Assembly: GCF_003206575.1 (NCBI RefSeq)
Contig: NZ_PZJO01000004.1
Coordinates: 386,177-450,176 of the forward strand
DNA: 64,000 nt
Origin: Salinicola endophyticus
Lineage (GTDB): Bacteria > Pseudomonadota > Gammaproteobacteria > Pseudomonadales > Halomonadaceae
Direction: 5' to 3'
Under the pieces are notes generated by a model, which did no database searches, had not been told where the DNA came from, and saw only the letters and a program-made list of their open reading frames with translations. Both the position numbers and the translations under genes were made by a program. Shown piece by piece: positions 24,060 to 34,986 of this stretch; positions within the stretch are counted from its first letter, which is position 1; each line of letters starts with the position of its first letter.

Positions 24060-27000
24060 TCAGGTCGTCTCGTCGCGGCGGCGGGCGACCTGCAGCAGTG
24101 CCTGGAGTGGGTGCAGCAACTGGCGATCCGAGAGACGCTTGGCCTGGCTGCGGCAGGAGTAGCCGGTGGCCAGTAGCGGGCCGGCGTCGGTGTCTTCCAC
24201 CGGCGCGCGCCAGGAGAGGTCGTAGATCGCCTCCGAGGTGGCGCGATTGCGCGCCTCGTGGCCATAGGTGCCGGACATGCCGCAGCAGCCGCTGGCCACG
24301 TTCTCGAGGGCCAGCCCGAAGTGGGCGAAGAGCTGCTGCCACGCCTTGGGGCTACCCGGGGCGTTGGTCTTCTCGGTGCAGTGCGAGAGCAGCCGGTAGC
24401 CAGGATCGGCGGCGTCGGCCGTGCGCCCCTCCCAGCGCGCCGGCAGCAGCGCTGGGCCGCGGGCAAGCAGCCACTCCTGCAGCAACAGCACCTCGGGCAC
24501 CGCTGCCGGGCCCAGCAGTTTCACGTACTCCTGGCGGTAGGTCAGGGTCATCGCCGGGTCGATACCGACCAGCGGCACGCCGAACGCGGCCAGGGTCTCG
24601 AGTCGTGCTGCCTGCTTGGCCGCCACCCGCTGGAAGCGGCCGATGAAGCCCTGTACGTGCAGCGGCTTGCCGTTGGGCTGGAAAGGGGCGACGAAGACGC
24701 GCAGGCCGAGCCGCGTGAGCAGCTCGATGATATCGAGCACCAGCCGCGACTCGAAGTGACTGGTGAAGGCGTCCTGCACCAGCACCACGCTGCGCGCACG
24801 CTCCTCCGGCATCAGCTGGGCCAGGCTGGTGGGCGTGGCCTCGACCACGCCCCAGGCGCGCAGCACCTTCTTGAGATGGGTGCGCGAGAGTCGCGGGCTG
24901 TCGACCATGCCCAGCGTCCTGGCCAGCAGGCGGTCGATCAGCCGATTGTCGAGCAGCGCGTTGTAGAGCGGTGCCACCCGAGGCAGATGGGGCACCACGA
25001 ATTCGAGACCGCCGATCACGTAGTCGCGCAGCGGCCGTCCATAGCGGCTGTGGTAGTTCTCCAGAAAGCGCGCGCGGAAATCGGGTACGTCGACCTTGAT
25101 CGGGCACTGGCCGGCGCACGACTTGCAAGCGAGGCAGCCGGCCATGGCGTCATACACCTGGTGCGAGAAATCCGTCTCGCCACGGCGCCGAGCCAGCGCC
25201 CGACCGAGCTTGCCGGGCTGGTCGCGCAGCCACGCCAGGGTGCCTTCCTGGCGGGTACGCCGGGAGAGCGCGACTACGTCGACTCCGGCATTGCCCTGGC
25301 GCCTGAGCCACTCGCGCATCAGGCTGGCGCGCCCCTTGGGCGAGTGCACGCGGTCGCGGGTCGCCTTCCACGACGGGCACATGGCGTCTGCGGGGTCGTA
25401 GTTGTAACAGGCGCCATTGCCGTTGCAGTAGACCGCGCTGGCGTTCTCCTGCCACACGCGCTCGTCGATCTGGCGGTCCTGTTCGCCGCGGGTGGGCACG
25501 CCATCCACCGTCAGCAGATAGGGATCGACCTCGATCACCGTCTGCTGCCTGATGACGCCGTCCCCGCTGCCTTCGTCTGCCAGGGTGGTGGTCGGGATCG
25601 CGTTGTCGACGTCTTCGGGCCGGATGACAGACGGGCTCGCGTTTCCGGCGTCTTCGGGCCGGATGCCAGACGGGCTTGCGTTTCCGGCGTCTTCGGGCCG
25701 GATGCCAGACGGATTTGCGTTTCCGGCGTCTTCGGGCCGGGTAGACAGCGGCGTAGCGATCTTGCCCGGGTTGAACTGGTTGTACGGATCGAAGGCGGCC
25801 TTGATCCGTTGCAGCGCCGGATAGAGCTCACCGAAGAAGCGTGGCGAGTACTCCGAGCGCACGCCCTTGCCGTGCTCGCCCCAGAGCAGGCCACCATAGC
25901 GTTGGGTCAGCGCGGTCACGGCGTCGGAGAGTTCGCGGATCAGGCGTGCCTGGGCCGGGTCCTTCATGTCGATCGCCGGACGCACGTGGAGCACGCCGGC
26001 GTCGACGTGACCGAACATGCCGTAGTCGAGGCCGTGGGCGTCGAGCAGGGCGCGGAACTCGGCGATATAGTCGGCGAGTCGCTCCGGTGGCACCGCGGTG
26101 TCCTCGACGAAGGGAATCGGGCGGCGCTCACCCTTGGCGTTACCGAGCAGGCCCACCGCCCGCTTGCGCATGGCATAGACCCGGGCGATCTGGGCCCGGC
26201 CCTCGGCCAGGGTATAGCCGAGGCGCTCGACGCTGGTATCCGCGCCAAGATGATCGATGAAGGCCTGCACGCGCTCGGCCAGGCGCTCGGGGTCGTCGTC
26301 ATTGAACTCGACCAGGTTGATGCCTCGGATCGGCGTGCCCTGGGCGTCGGCGGGGAAGAACTCGGCCACGCTGTCCCAGACGAAGTCGTCCATCGCCAGC
26401 ATCAGTACCTTGTCGTCGACCGTCTCGATCGAGGTCGGCCGGAGTGGCTGCGGCTGATCGGGCAGCGCGACGTTCATCAGTGCCTTGGCGTCGCGCAGGG
26501 CGTCCATGAAGCCGGCGTAGCGCACGTTGACCAGGGTCGAGTGCGCGGGCAAAGGCAGCACGTTGAGGGTCGCCTCGTTGAGCAGGGCGAGCGAGCCCTC
26601 GGCGCCGCACAGCAGGCTGTTGAGATCGCAGCGCCCCTCGGCGTCGATCAGGTGGGCGAGGTCGTAACCGGTGAGGCAGCGGTTGAGCGGCGGGAACTTG
26701 GCCGCGATCAGCTCGGCCTGCTCGCTGGCCACCGCCTGGGCTTCGCGGTGGACGCGACCGACCATGTCTTCGCGGGCGCAGGCGGCGGCGAGCGCCTCTC
26801 CCCCCAGCGGCTGGCTGTGCAGACGCTCGCCGCCATGCAGCACGGCGTCGAGCTCGAGCACGTGGTCGCGGGTCTTGCCGTACTCGCAGCTGCCCTGGCC
26901 GCTGGCATCGGTGGAGATCATGCCGCCGATGGTGGCGCGGTTGGAGGTCGAGAGCTCCGGGGCGAAGAACAGCCCGTGGGGCTTGAGTGCGGCGTTGAGC

Positions 27001-27407
27001 TGATCCTTGACCACCCCGGCCTGGACGCGCACACGGCGTCGTTCGACGTCGATCTCGAGAATCTGGTTCATGTGGCGGGAGAGATCCACCACCAGGCCGT
27101 CGGTCAGCGACTGGCCGTTGGTGCCGGTACCGCCACCGCGGGGGGCCAGTACGATACTGCGGTGCTCGTCGCGGGCGATCAGCCGTGCGATGCGCTCGAG
27201 ATCCTCGGCGTCACGCGGGTAGAGCACCGCCTGCGGCAGGCGCTGGTAGATCGAGTTGTCAGTGGCCAGCACGGTGCGGTCGGCCAGGTCCGGCGCGATC
27301 TCGCCGCGGAAGCCGGCTTGCTGCAGGTCATCGAGGAAGCGGCGGTAGTGCGCGTTCAGGGCCGACTCGTCGCCGGTCGGATCAAGGCGTTCGATCATCA
27401 TGGTCAT
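24060..27407 (-). CDS. ydiJ: FAD-linked, Fe-S-binding D-2-hydroxyacid dehydrogenase (YdiJ family)
   Basis: A 1115-residue fusion. The N-terminal FAD_binding_4 domain (LAPRGGGTGTNGQSL, PELSTSNRATIGGMISTDASGQGS) and FAD-linked oxidase C domain are followed by a ferredoxin-like region (CLACKSCAGQCPIKV) and a C-terminal GlcF-type part (ASGCCGMSGTYGHEARN). E. coli YdiJ, its clear homologue, has 1018 residues and oxidises D-2-hydroxyglutarate. The linker between the FAD and Fe-S halves carries a 13-residue tandem repeat (see 25585-25740). I chose ATG 27407 by alignment with YdiJ; there is no clear ribosome site and the frame is open to 27536. Confidence 0.88.
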   Translation of the reverse strand: MTMMIERLDPTGDESALNAHYRRFLDDLQQAGFRGEIAPDLADRTVLATDNSIYQRLPQAVLYPRDAEDLERIARLIARDEHRSIVLAPRGGGTGTNGQSLTDGLVVDLSRHMNQILEIDVERRRVRVQAGVVKDQLNAALKPHGLFFAPELSTSNRATIGGMISTDASGQGSCEYGKTRDHVLELDAVLHGGERLHSQPLGGEALAAACAREDMVGRVHREAQAVASEQAELIAAKFPPLNRCLTGYDLAHLIDAEGRCDLNSLLCGAEGSLALLNEATLNVLPLPAHSTLVNVRYAGFMDALRDAKALMNVALPDQPQPLRPTSIETVDDKVLMLAMDDFVWDSVAEFFPADAQGTPIRGINLVEFNDDDPERLAERVQAFIDHLGADTSVERLGYTLAEGRAQIARVYAMRKRAVGLLGNAKGERRPIPFVEDTAVPPERLADYIAEFRALLDAHGLDYGMFGHVDAGVLHVRPAIDMKDPAQARLIRELSDAVTALTQRYGGLLWGEHGKGVRSEYSPRFFGELYPALQRIKAAFDPYNQFNPGKIATPLSTRPEDAGNANPSGIRPEDAGNASPSGIRPEDAGNASPSVIRPEDVDNAIPTTTLADEGSGDGVIRQQTVIEVDPYLLTVDGVPTRGEQDRQIDERVWQENASAVYCNGNGACYNYDPADAMCPSWKATRDRVHSPKGRASLMREWLRRQGNAGVDVVALSRRTRQEGTLAWLRDQPGKLGRALARRRGETDFSHQVYDAMAGCLACKSCAGQCPIKVDVPDFRARFLENYHSRYGRPLRDYVIGGLEFVVPHLPRVAPLYNALLDNRLIDRLLARTLGMVDSPRLSRTHLKKVLRAWGVVEATPTSLAQLMPEERARSVVLVQDAFTSHFESRLVLDIIELLTRLGLRVFVAPFQPNGKPLHVQGFIGRFQRVAAKQAARLETLAAFGVPLVGIDPAMTLTYRQEYVKLLGPAAVPEVLLLQEWLLARGPALLPARWEGRTADAADPGYRLLSHCTEKTNAPGSPKAWQQLFAHFGLALENVASGCCGMSGTYGHEARNRATSEAIYDLSWRAPVEDTDAGPLLATGYSCRSQAKRLSDRQLLHPLQALLQVARRRDETT
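25585..25740 (-). repeat. 39-bp in-frame minisatellite (four copies) in the YdiJ gene
   Basis: Units at 25585-25623 (degenerate), 25624-25662, 25663-25701 and 25702-25740. Each encodes 13 residues of the form IRPEDAGNASPSG, inserted between the FAD and Fe-S parts. The middle copies are nearly identical in DNA, so the array is recent. Confidence 0.92.
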
Positions 27408-27472
27408 CAAGCTGTCACGGCGGCCGGCGGGCGGCGCGCTCTGGTCGGGGACTTGCGCCGCGGCGGGCGTGA

Positions 27473-28927
<1,455 letters not shown>

Positions 28928-29252
28928 TGGCGCTGTAACGCCGGTGATCGCTCGCCCCGGCAGGTCCGGGGCGGCCTTCAGGTCCATGGAACTGTAGGTT
29001 CGATAGGGCGGCGCCGGCGGTCGGCGACTGGCCGTCGTCTTTCACCCGGGGCATCGGCGATAACGCGGCAAGTTGGTTATAACGCTACAAGAAAGCGTTC
29101 CTTCGGGATCCTTCGAGGCACCCCTAGAATTTGGCTATAAGCATTGGGGTCAAATGGTGTATCCGGTTCTAAGGCGCTGCGGCGCCGGCTGAAACGGAGC
29201 AGCGCCGACCCCGGCCATCCTGGCCCGGCTCCACTCGACCCGACGGTGATTC
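28928..29252. other. Intergenic region before the CysG-like gene
   Basis: About 325 bases, no gene seen. It holds an inverted repeat AACGCT-N7-AGCGTT at 29082-29100 beside TTGGTTATAACG, and a TATAAG at 29138 region. These are plausible promoter/operator sites for the downstream sulfur-assimilation gene. Confidence 0.4.
29082..29100. promoter_or_regulatory. Inverted repeat AACGCT-N7-AGCGTT
   Basis: A perfect 6-bp inverted repeat with a seven-base A-rich spacer ~150 bases upstream of the CysG-like start. Possible operator; regulator unknown. Confidence 0.35.
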
Positions 29253-30449
29253 GTGACGCCCTCTCTGACGCTCCAGCTAGACCCTTCGCAACTGATGCTG
29301 CGCCTGATCGGCGGCGGCAGCGAGGCGCTTGCGCTCGCCCGCCAGGTGGCGGGCAGTGGCGTGGGCCTGACGCTGCACGCGGCTGAGCCGATGCCGGCGT
29401 TGGGCGCGCTGTGTGCGCAGCAGGGCTGGCCACACGCAGTGCAGGTGCCGGCGCCGGCGGCAGGGGAGCTGTGGCTGATCGCCTCGGGGGAGCACGAGCA
29501 GGACCGCCAGTTGGCGGAGGTCGCACGGGCGGCGGGGGCCCTGGTCCATGTGCGTGGCTGGCCGGCGCTATCCAGTGCGCGTCTGCCGCCGCGCATCGAT
29601 GTCGACGCCGTCGCCGAGCGCGAGGCGGACTCACCCTGGCGCCGCGGTCGAGTGGCGCTGGTGGGAGCCGGCCCGGGTGATCCGGAGCTGTTGACCCTGC
29701 GTGCGCTCAAGCGCCTGCAGAGCGCCAGCGTGATCGTCCACGATCGCCTGGTCAGCCAGGAGATTCTGGCGCTGGCCAACCCCGAGGCGCGACGCTTCTA
29801 CGTGGGCAAGGCGCGCTCGCGGCACAGCGTGCCCCAGGAGGGGATCAATCAGGCGTTGGTCGAGTGGGCGCGGGCGGGGCACGAGGTGGTGCGTCTCAAG
29901 GGCGGCGATCCGTTCATCTTCGGCCGCGGCGGCGAGGAGCTCGAGACGTTGGCCGAGGCCGGAGTCGACTTCGAGGTGGTGCCCGGCATCACGGCGGCCT
30001 CGGGCTGTGCCGCCTACGCCGGCATTCCGCTGACCCACCGCGACCACGCCCAGTCGGTGCGCTTCGTCACCGGGCATCTCAAGAACGGCAGTTGCGACCT
30101 CGATTGGCCGGCGCTGGCCCGCGGTGACCAGACGCTGGTGTTCTATATGGGCCTCGGCGCCCTCGACCTGATCCGCCGCCAGCTGATCGCCCACGGTCTC
30201 GATGCTCAGACGCCACTGGCGCTGGTCGAGCAGGGCACCACCGCCAGCCAGCGCGTGCATCTGGGCACCCTCGAGACCCTGCCGGCAAGCCTCGCCGACG
30301 CTACCCCACGGCCGCCGACGCTGATCGTGATCGGCAGCGTGGTCGCGCTAGCCTCGCGCCTCGCCTGGTTCCAGCCTGCGGCCAGCGGCGCCCTGGGCTG
30401 GGTCGAGGGCAAGCACCCCACGCCGCTCTCACGGGCGGATAGCGCCTGA
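29253..30449 (+). CDS. cysG: Uroporphyrinogen-III C-methyltransferase with a truncated N-terminal Rossmann domain
   Basis: A 398-residue protein. Residues ~130-375 are a full SUMT (CobA/CysG-A) domain: [60 protein letters not shown], which methylates uroporphyrinogen III to precorrin-2. The N-terminal ~125 residues begin like CysG-B ([21 protein letters not shown]) but lack the rest of the dehydrogenase/ferrochelatase domain, which in full CysG extends to ~215 (total ~457). Siroheme oxidation and iron insertion may therefore be done by another protein. The start is GTG 29253 or the ATG at 29295; neither has a good ribosome site. Confidence 0.85.
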   Translation: MTPSLTLQLDPSQLMLRLIGGGSEALALARQVAGSGVGLTLHAAEPMPALGALCAQQGWPHAVQVPAPAAGELWLIASGEHEQDRQLAEVARAAGALVHVRGWPALSSARLPPRIDVDAVAEREADSPWRRGRVALVGAGPGDPELLTLRALKRLQSASVIVHDRLVSQEILALANPEARRFYVGKARSRHSVPQEGINQALVEWARAGHEVVRLKGGDPFIFGRGGEELETLAEAGVDFEVVPGITAASGCAAYAGIPLTHRDHAQSVRFVTGHLKNGSCDLDWPALARGDQTLVFYMGLGALDLIRRQLIAHGLDAQTPLALVEQGTTASQRVHLGTLETLPASLADATPRPPTLIVIGSVVALASRLAWFQPAASGALGWVEGKHPTPLSRADSA

Positions 30450-30553
30450 CGCATCGGCGTGATCCGCGCGGGGCGTCGGCCACTGCGCGTTGACGCCACT
30501 GCCCGGCGCTTCGAGAATGCAGAGAATCGACGTTGCTGGGCCGGGAGGCCGTC

Positions 30554-32494
30554 ATGAATATCGAGCAGTTGGACATCCGCGGCCATCTGGCACAATTCGC
30601 GCCCTTCGATCATCTTTCGGATGATCTGCTCGATCGCATCGCCGGGTCGATCGAGATTCGCTACTTCCAGGCCGGCAGCGAGCTGCTCTCCAAGGATCAG
30701 CCGATCGACTCGCTGTGGTATATCCGCAGCGGCGCGGTGGAGATGTACCAGCGCAGCGGGCGGCTGTTCAATCGTCTGGGCGAGGGCGACATCTTCGGCT
30801 ACTCGGATCTGCTCCATCAGCGCCGGGTGCGTTATCCGGTGCAGGCGATCGAGGACACCCTGATCTACTTCGTGCCGGCGGAGATATTCGACGAGATCTG
30901 CGACGTGGATGACGACTTCTCCGAGTTCGTCGATACCGGTGGGCGGCTCAAGGTCACGGTCCAGCAGCAGCGCGACGACAGCGGGCTCATGACCACCCGG
31001 GTACGCAAGCTGATCACGCGCCAGCCGCAGATGGTGGAAGCCGATACCACGCTGCAGGCGGCGGCCCAGCGCATGCGTGACGAGAACACCACCTGTGTGC
31101 TGGTGGTGGATCTCACCGAATCGCAATCTCCCTACACCTTCGTCGGTCGCGATGGCCGCCACTGGAAGCTCAACGGCATCCTCACCGACCGCGATTTCTG
31201 TACCCGCGTGCTGGCCGAGGGCAAGTCGCCGCAGACTCCGGTGGGCGAGGTGATGTCGTCGCGGCCGATCGTGATCCAGTCCGACGAGTCGGTCTACGAG
31301 GCGATGCTGTGCATGCTGCGCAATCAGGTGCATCACCTCCCGGTGCTGCACCGCCGTCAGCCCATGGGCATTCTGCACCTCTCCGACATCGTGCGCCACG
31401 AGACCCACAGCAGCCTGTTCCTGGTCAACAATATCTTCGTCCAGAACACCCCGACCCAGCTCTCCCGGCTCTCCACCGAGGTGCGCAACGGCTTCGTGCG
31501 GATGGTCGCCGACGGTGCCAACTCGGAGATGATCAGCCGCGCCCTGGCGACCATCGGACGCGGTTTCACCCAGCGTCTGCTGGAGCTCGCCGAGGCTGAG
31601 CTGGGGCCGCCGCCGGTGCCCTATTGCTTCATGGTGCTGGGGTCGATGGCGCGGGAAGAGCCGACCATCAATGCCGACCAGGACAATGCCCTGGTACTCG
31701 ACGACGCCTACGACCCCGAGCAGCACGGCGACTATTTCGAAGCGCTGGCCACGTTCGTCTGCGACGGTCTCGCCGGCTGCGGCTACGCCTACTGCAAGGG
31801 GGATGTCATGGCCACCAACCCGCGCTGGCGTCAGCCGTTGGCGGTGTGGAAGCGCTATTTCGAGAAGTGGATGCGGGAGCCCAACCCGGAGCGCCTGCTG
31901 CACAGCTCGATCTTCTTCGATCTGGCACCGGTGCACGGTGAAGCGCCGATGGTCGAGGCGCTGCAGGATCTGATCGCCGAGCAGGCGCCGCGCAGCGAGC
32001 TGTTCCTCGCCGCGCTGGCGCGTAACGCCAAGAACCGCACGCCGCCGCTGGGTTTCTTCCGCAAGTTCGTGATGGAACAGGATGGTGAGCATCGCAAGTC
32101 GATCAACTTGAAGCGTCGCGGCACCGCGCCGCTGACCGACCTGGTGCGGGTACATGCGCTGGCCTGTGGCTCCAAGTCCCAGAACACCTTCGCCCGCCTC
32201 GACGACATCGCCGCGACCAAGCTGGTGGGGCAGGGGGTCGCCGAGCGCCTGCGTTACGCCTTCGAATTCCTGTCGATGGTGCGCATTCGGCATCAGGCCG
32301 AGGCGATCGAGCACGGCCAGGAGCCGGACAACAGCGTCGATCCCGAGCACGTGGGCAGTCGTGAACGCCACCACCTCAAGGACGCCTTCGAGGCGATCAG
32401 CCACGCCCAGAAGTTTCTCTCCTTCCGCTATACCCTGCCCGGCAAGGGCTCCTCGCGGAGTCAGGGTGCCGAGCGCGGCGAGACCGCATCGTGA
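30554..32494 (+). CDS. cNMP-binding/CBS/DUF294 putative nucleotidyltransferase signalling protein
   Basis: A 646-residue multidomain protein. Residues ~10-130 form a cyclic-nucleotide-binding barrel (FQAGSELLSKDQPIDSLWYIRSGAVEMYQ, GEGDIFGYSDLL). Residues ~150-290 hold two CBS units (LITRQPQMVEADTTLQAAAQRM; PIVIQSDESVYEAMLCML). Next is a DUF294 nucleotidyltransferase-like domain (VLGSMAREEPTINADQDNALV, a G-S...D-x-D pattern as in GlnD) and the DUF294 C-terminal domain. ATG at 30554 follows GGGAGG; an upstream TTG is unlikely. It overlaps the exonuclease gene by four bases (GTGA). Probably a cytosolic nucleotide-sensing regulator; target unknown. Confidence 0.85.
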   Translation: MNIEQLDIRGHLAQFAPFDHLSDDLLDRIAGSIEIRYFQAGSELLSKDQPIDSLWYIRSGAVEMYQRSGRLFNRLGEGDIFGYSDLLHQRRVRYPVQAIEDTLIYFVPAEIFDEICDVDDDFSEFVDTGGRLKVTVQQQRDDSGLMTTRVRKLITRQPQMVEADTTLQAAAQRMRDENTTCVLVVDLTESQSPYTFVGRDGRHWKLNGILTDRDFCTRVLAEGKSPQTPVGEVMSSRPIVIQSDESVYEAMLCMLRNQVHHLPVLHRRQPMGILHLSDIVRHETHSSLFLVNNIFVQNTPTQLSRLSTEVRNGFVRMVADGANSEMISRALATIGRGFTQRLLELAEAELGPPPVPYCFMVLGSMAREEPTINADQDNALVLDDAYDPEQHGDYFEALATFVCDGLAGCGYAYCKGDVMATNPRWRQPLAVWKRYFEKWMREPNPERLLHSSIFFDLAPVHGEAPMVEALQDLIAEQAPRSELFLAALARNAKNRTPPLGFFRKFVMEQDGEHRKSINLKRRGTAPLTDLVRVHALACGSKSQNTFARLDDIAATKLVGQGVAERLRYAFEFLSMVRIRHQAEAIEHGQEPDNSVDPEHVGSRERHHLKDAFEAISHAQKFLSFRYTLPGKGSSRSQGAERGETAS

Positions 32495-33216
32495 GGCGGG
32501 GGGCGAAGGTGCGCCGCCGCCAGCGCGAAGAGTGGCCGCGCTACCTCGCGGCGCGTGCCGCGGAGGCCAAGGATGCGCGCCTGGCGGACTTTTTCGCCGG
32601 CGGTGGACTGGATCCCGAGATGCCGATCGGCGAGGCACCGCTGGTGGCCATGGACTTCGAGACCACCGGGCTCGATGCCGGGCGTCACGATATCGTCAGT
32701 GTCGGCGTGGTGCCATTCACGCTGGCGCGTATCCGGCCCGCCGAGGGGCGCTACTGGGTGCTGTCTCCGCGGCGGCGGCTGAGCGACGAGTCGGTGACCT
32801 TCCACCATATCACCCACGCCGAAGTGGAGAATGCGCCGGACTTCTCCACCATCATCGACGAGCTGCTGGCGTCTCTGCACGGGCGGCTGGTGGTGGTGCA
32901 CTATCGTCAGCTCGAGCGCACCTTCCTCGACGCTGCGATCCGTGAACGTCTCGGTGAGGGGCTGCTGTTTCCGATGCTCGATACCATGTCGCTGGAGGCG
33001 CGTATCCATCGTCAGTCTTGGTGGGCGCGACTGCGCCGCTGGGCGGGGCGTCCGGTGGCTTCGATCCGCCTGCACGAGAGCCGTCAGCGCTACAACCTGC
33101 CGGCGTATACCGGACACCATGCGCTGATCGATTCGCTGGCCACGGCGGAGTTGCTGCAGGCGCAGATTCTCCATCACTACAGCTGGGAGACGCCGGTCGG
33201 CGCGCTCTGGCGGTGA
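32491..33216 (+). CDS. DEDDh 3'-5' exonuclease (DNA pol III epsilon-like)
   Basis: A 241-residue protein with ExoI VAMDFETTGLDAGRHDIVSVG (D55 and E57), ExoII-type LVVVHYRQLERTFLDAA, and ExoIII GHHALIDSLATAELLQ containing the catalytic His and Asp. It lacks BRCT, GIY-YIG or polymerase parts. It starts with GTG overlapping the stop of the DUF294 gene, so the pair is translationally coupled; this two-gene arrangement is common in Pseudomonas and Halomonas-type genomes. It likely trims nucleic acid 3' ends; substrate unknown. Confidence 0.87.
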   Translation: MRRGAKVRRRQREEWPRYLAARAAEAKDARLADFFAGGGLDPEMPIGEAPLVAMDFETTGLDAGRHDIVSVGVVPFTLARIRPAEGRYWVLSPRRRLSDESVTFHHITHAEVENAPDFSTIIDELLASLHGRLVVVHYRQLERTFLDAAIRERLGEGLLFPMLDTMSLEARIHRQSWWARLRRWAGRPVASIRLHESRQRYNLPAYTGHHALIDSLATAELLQAQILHHYSWETPVGALWR

Positions 33217-33307
33217 AACGGAGGGATGAGACAGGTGGGCTGAGACGGGCGGGCTGAGACGGAAGGTTCTTGCACGGCTCTGACATGGCAGCGAGAACCA
33301 GAACGAC

Positions 33308-33333
33308 AACGAGCGGCCCGTGGGCCGCTCGTT
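33308..33333. terminator. Bidirectional terminator hairpin
   Basis: A perfect 12-bp stem AACGAGCGGCCC / GGGCCGCTCGTT with a GT loop between convergent genes. T-rich GCGTTTA follows on the plus side. Confidence 0.75.
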
Positions 33334-33351
33334 GCGTTTACGGCACTGGCT

Positions 33352-34986
33352 TCAGGTGCGCGGTTCGGAGCGCAGACCCTGAATGATGGCGTAGCACGCC
33401 GCCAGCAATACAATGGTGAAGGGCAGCCCGGTCGTGATCACCGCCGCTTGCAGTGCGGTCAGACCGCCGCCCAGCAGCAGCGCAATGGCGATGGCGCCTT
33501 CGATCAGTGCCCAGAACACACGCTGTGGCTTGGGCGCGTCGACCTTGCCGCCGGCGGTGATCGAGTCGATCACCAGTGACCCGGAGTCGGAGGAGGTGAT
33601 GAAGAACACCATCACCAGCACGATACCGAGGAACGAGGTGATCGCGGTCAGCGGCAGCTGCCCCAGCATGGTGAAGAGCTGCAGCGGCAAGGCGGCGTCC
33701 TTGACGCCCTGGAAGCCGTCGCTGACCAGCTGGTGGATAGCGGTATCGCCGAAGGCGGTCATCCAGATCACCGAGACCACGGTGGGCACCAGCAGGACCG
33801 CGATCAGGAATTCGCGCACGGTGCGGCCGCGGCTGACGCGGGCGATGAACATACCGACGAACGGCGACCAGGAGATCCACCAGGCCCAGTAGAAGGCGGT
33901 CCAGCCATGGACGAAGTTGGTGTCTTCGCGGCCGAACGGGTTGGACAGTGCCGGCAGGTACTTCAGGTAGGAGACGATGTTCTCGACGAAGCCGGTGGCG
34001 AGCAGCAGGGTCGGACCGACGAAGATCACGAAGATCAGCAGAATGAAGGCCAGCGCCATGTTGACCTGCGACAGCCGCTGTACGCCCTTGTCCACGCCCA
34101 GCATGACCGAGCCCAGCGCCACCAGGGTAATGCCGATGATCAGCAGGACCATGGTCACGTTGCTGTCAGGCACGCCGAACAGGTAGTTGAGGCCCGCGGC
34201 CGCCTGGGAGGCGCCCAGACCCAACGAGGTGGCCAGACCGAACAGGGTGGCGAAGACCGCCAGAATGTCGATGATATGGCCGGGCCAGCCCCAGATGCGC
34301 TCACCCAGGATCGGGTAGAAGATCGAGCGCATGGTCAGCGGCAGCCCCTTGTTGAAGGAGAACAGCGCCAGCGACAGCGCGACCACTGCGTAGATGCCCC
34401 AGGGGTGCAGGCCCCAGTGGAAGATCGTCGCGGCCATGGCCAGTGACTGGGAAGCGGCGTCATTGCCCGCGGCCCCACCCAGCGGTGCCCAGGAGTCGCC
34501 GGACAGCGAGGTGCCGAAGTGGGTGATCGGTTCGGAAACGCCGTAGAACATCAGGCCGATGCCCATGCCTGCGGCGAACAGCATCGCGAACCAGCCGGCA
34601 TAGCTGAAGTCGGGCTTGGCATGCATGCCGCCGATGCGCACCTTGCCCAGCGGGGTGAAGATCAGCCCCACAGAGACCAGCACGAAGATATTGGCGGCCA
34701 ACAGGAACAGCCAGCTCAGGTGGTCGGTGAGAAAGCTCCTTGCCCCGTTGAAGATCGGCCCCATCTCCTCTGGCAGGGCCAGGGTGATGATGACGAAGAA
34801 CAGGATCAGCAGTGACGAGATCGAGAAGACCTTGCCGTGCAGATCGACGTCGAAGCCTAATTTGTTGGTCCTGATGTTGTCCTGACCGATCACGTAGTCG
34901 GTATCGATCAGGTTGGAGGGTCCCTCGGGGGCCGGTACGCCTTCCTGCGGCGCGGCCGGCTGGTTGTTAGGATCTTCTTGAGCCAC
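33352..34986 (-). CDS. BCCT-family betaine/choline/carnitine transporter
   Basis: A 544-residue secondary transporter with about 12 membrane segments. The BCCT signature is GMGIGLMFYGVSEPITHF, and the substrate-box Trp cluster is WTAFYWAWWISWSPFVGMFIARVSRGRTVREF. A ~45-residue acidic, Gln/Pro-rich N-terminal tail precedes the first helix. Proteins of this type import betaine or related compatible solutes with Na+ or H+ and are central to salt tolerance. The substrate cannot be fixed from sequence. Monocistronic, convergent with the exonuclease gene. Confidence 0.93.
   Translation of the reverse strand: MAQEDPNNQPAAPQEGVPAPEGPSNLIDTDYVIGQDNIRTNKLGFDVDLHGKVFSISSLLILFFVIITLALPEEMGPIFNGARSFLTDHLSWLFLLAANIFVLVSVGLIFTPLGKVRIGGMHAKPDFSYAGWFAMLFAAGMGIGLMFYGVSEPITHFGTSLSGDSWAPLGGAAGNDAASQSLAMAATIFHWGLHPWGIYAVVALSLALFSFNKGLPLTMRSIFYPILGERIWGWPGHIIDILAVFATLFGLATSLGLGASQAAAGLNYLFGVPDSNVTMVLLIIGITLVALGSVMLGVDKGVQRLSQVNMALAFILLIFVIFVGPTLLLATGFVENIVSYLKYLPALSNPFGREDTNFVHGWTAFYWAWWISWSPFVGMFIARVSRGRTVREFLIAVLLVPTVVSVIWMTAFGDTAIHQLVSDGFQGVKDAALPLQLFTMLGQLPLTAITSFLGIVLVMVFFITSSDSGSLVIDSITAGGKVDAPKPQRVFWALIEGAIAIALLLGGGLTALQAAVITTGLPFTIVLLAACYAIIQGLRSEPRT

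Noticed and set aside
29253..30449. Full trifunctional CysG
   Set aside because: Length is ~60 residues short and the dehydrogenase/ferrochelatase part is incomplete; only the methyltransferase is supported.
30206..32638. 810-codon minus-strand frame opposite the cNMP/CBS/DUF294 gene
   Set aside because: His/Arg/Leu-rich antisense translation without motifs; the plus-strand protein has several recognisable domains.
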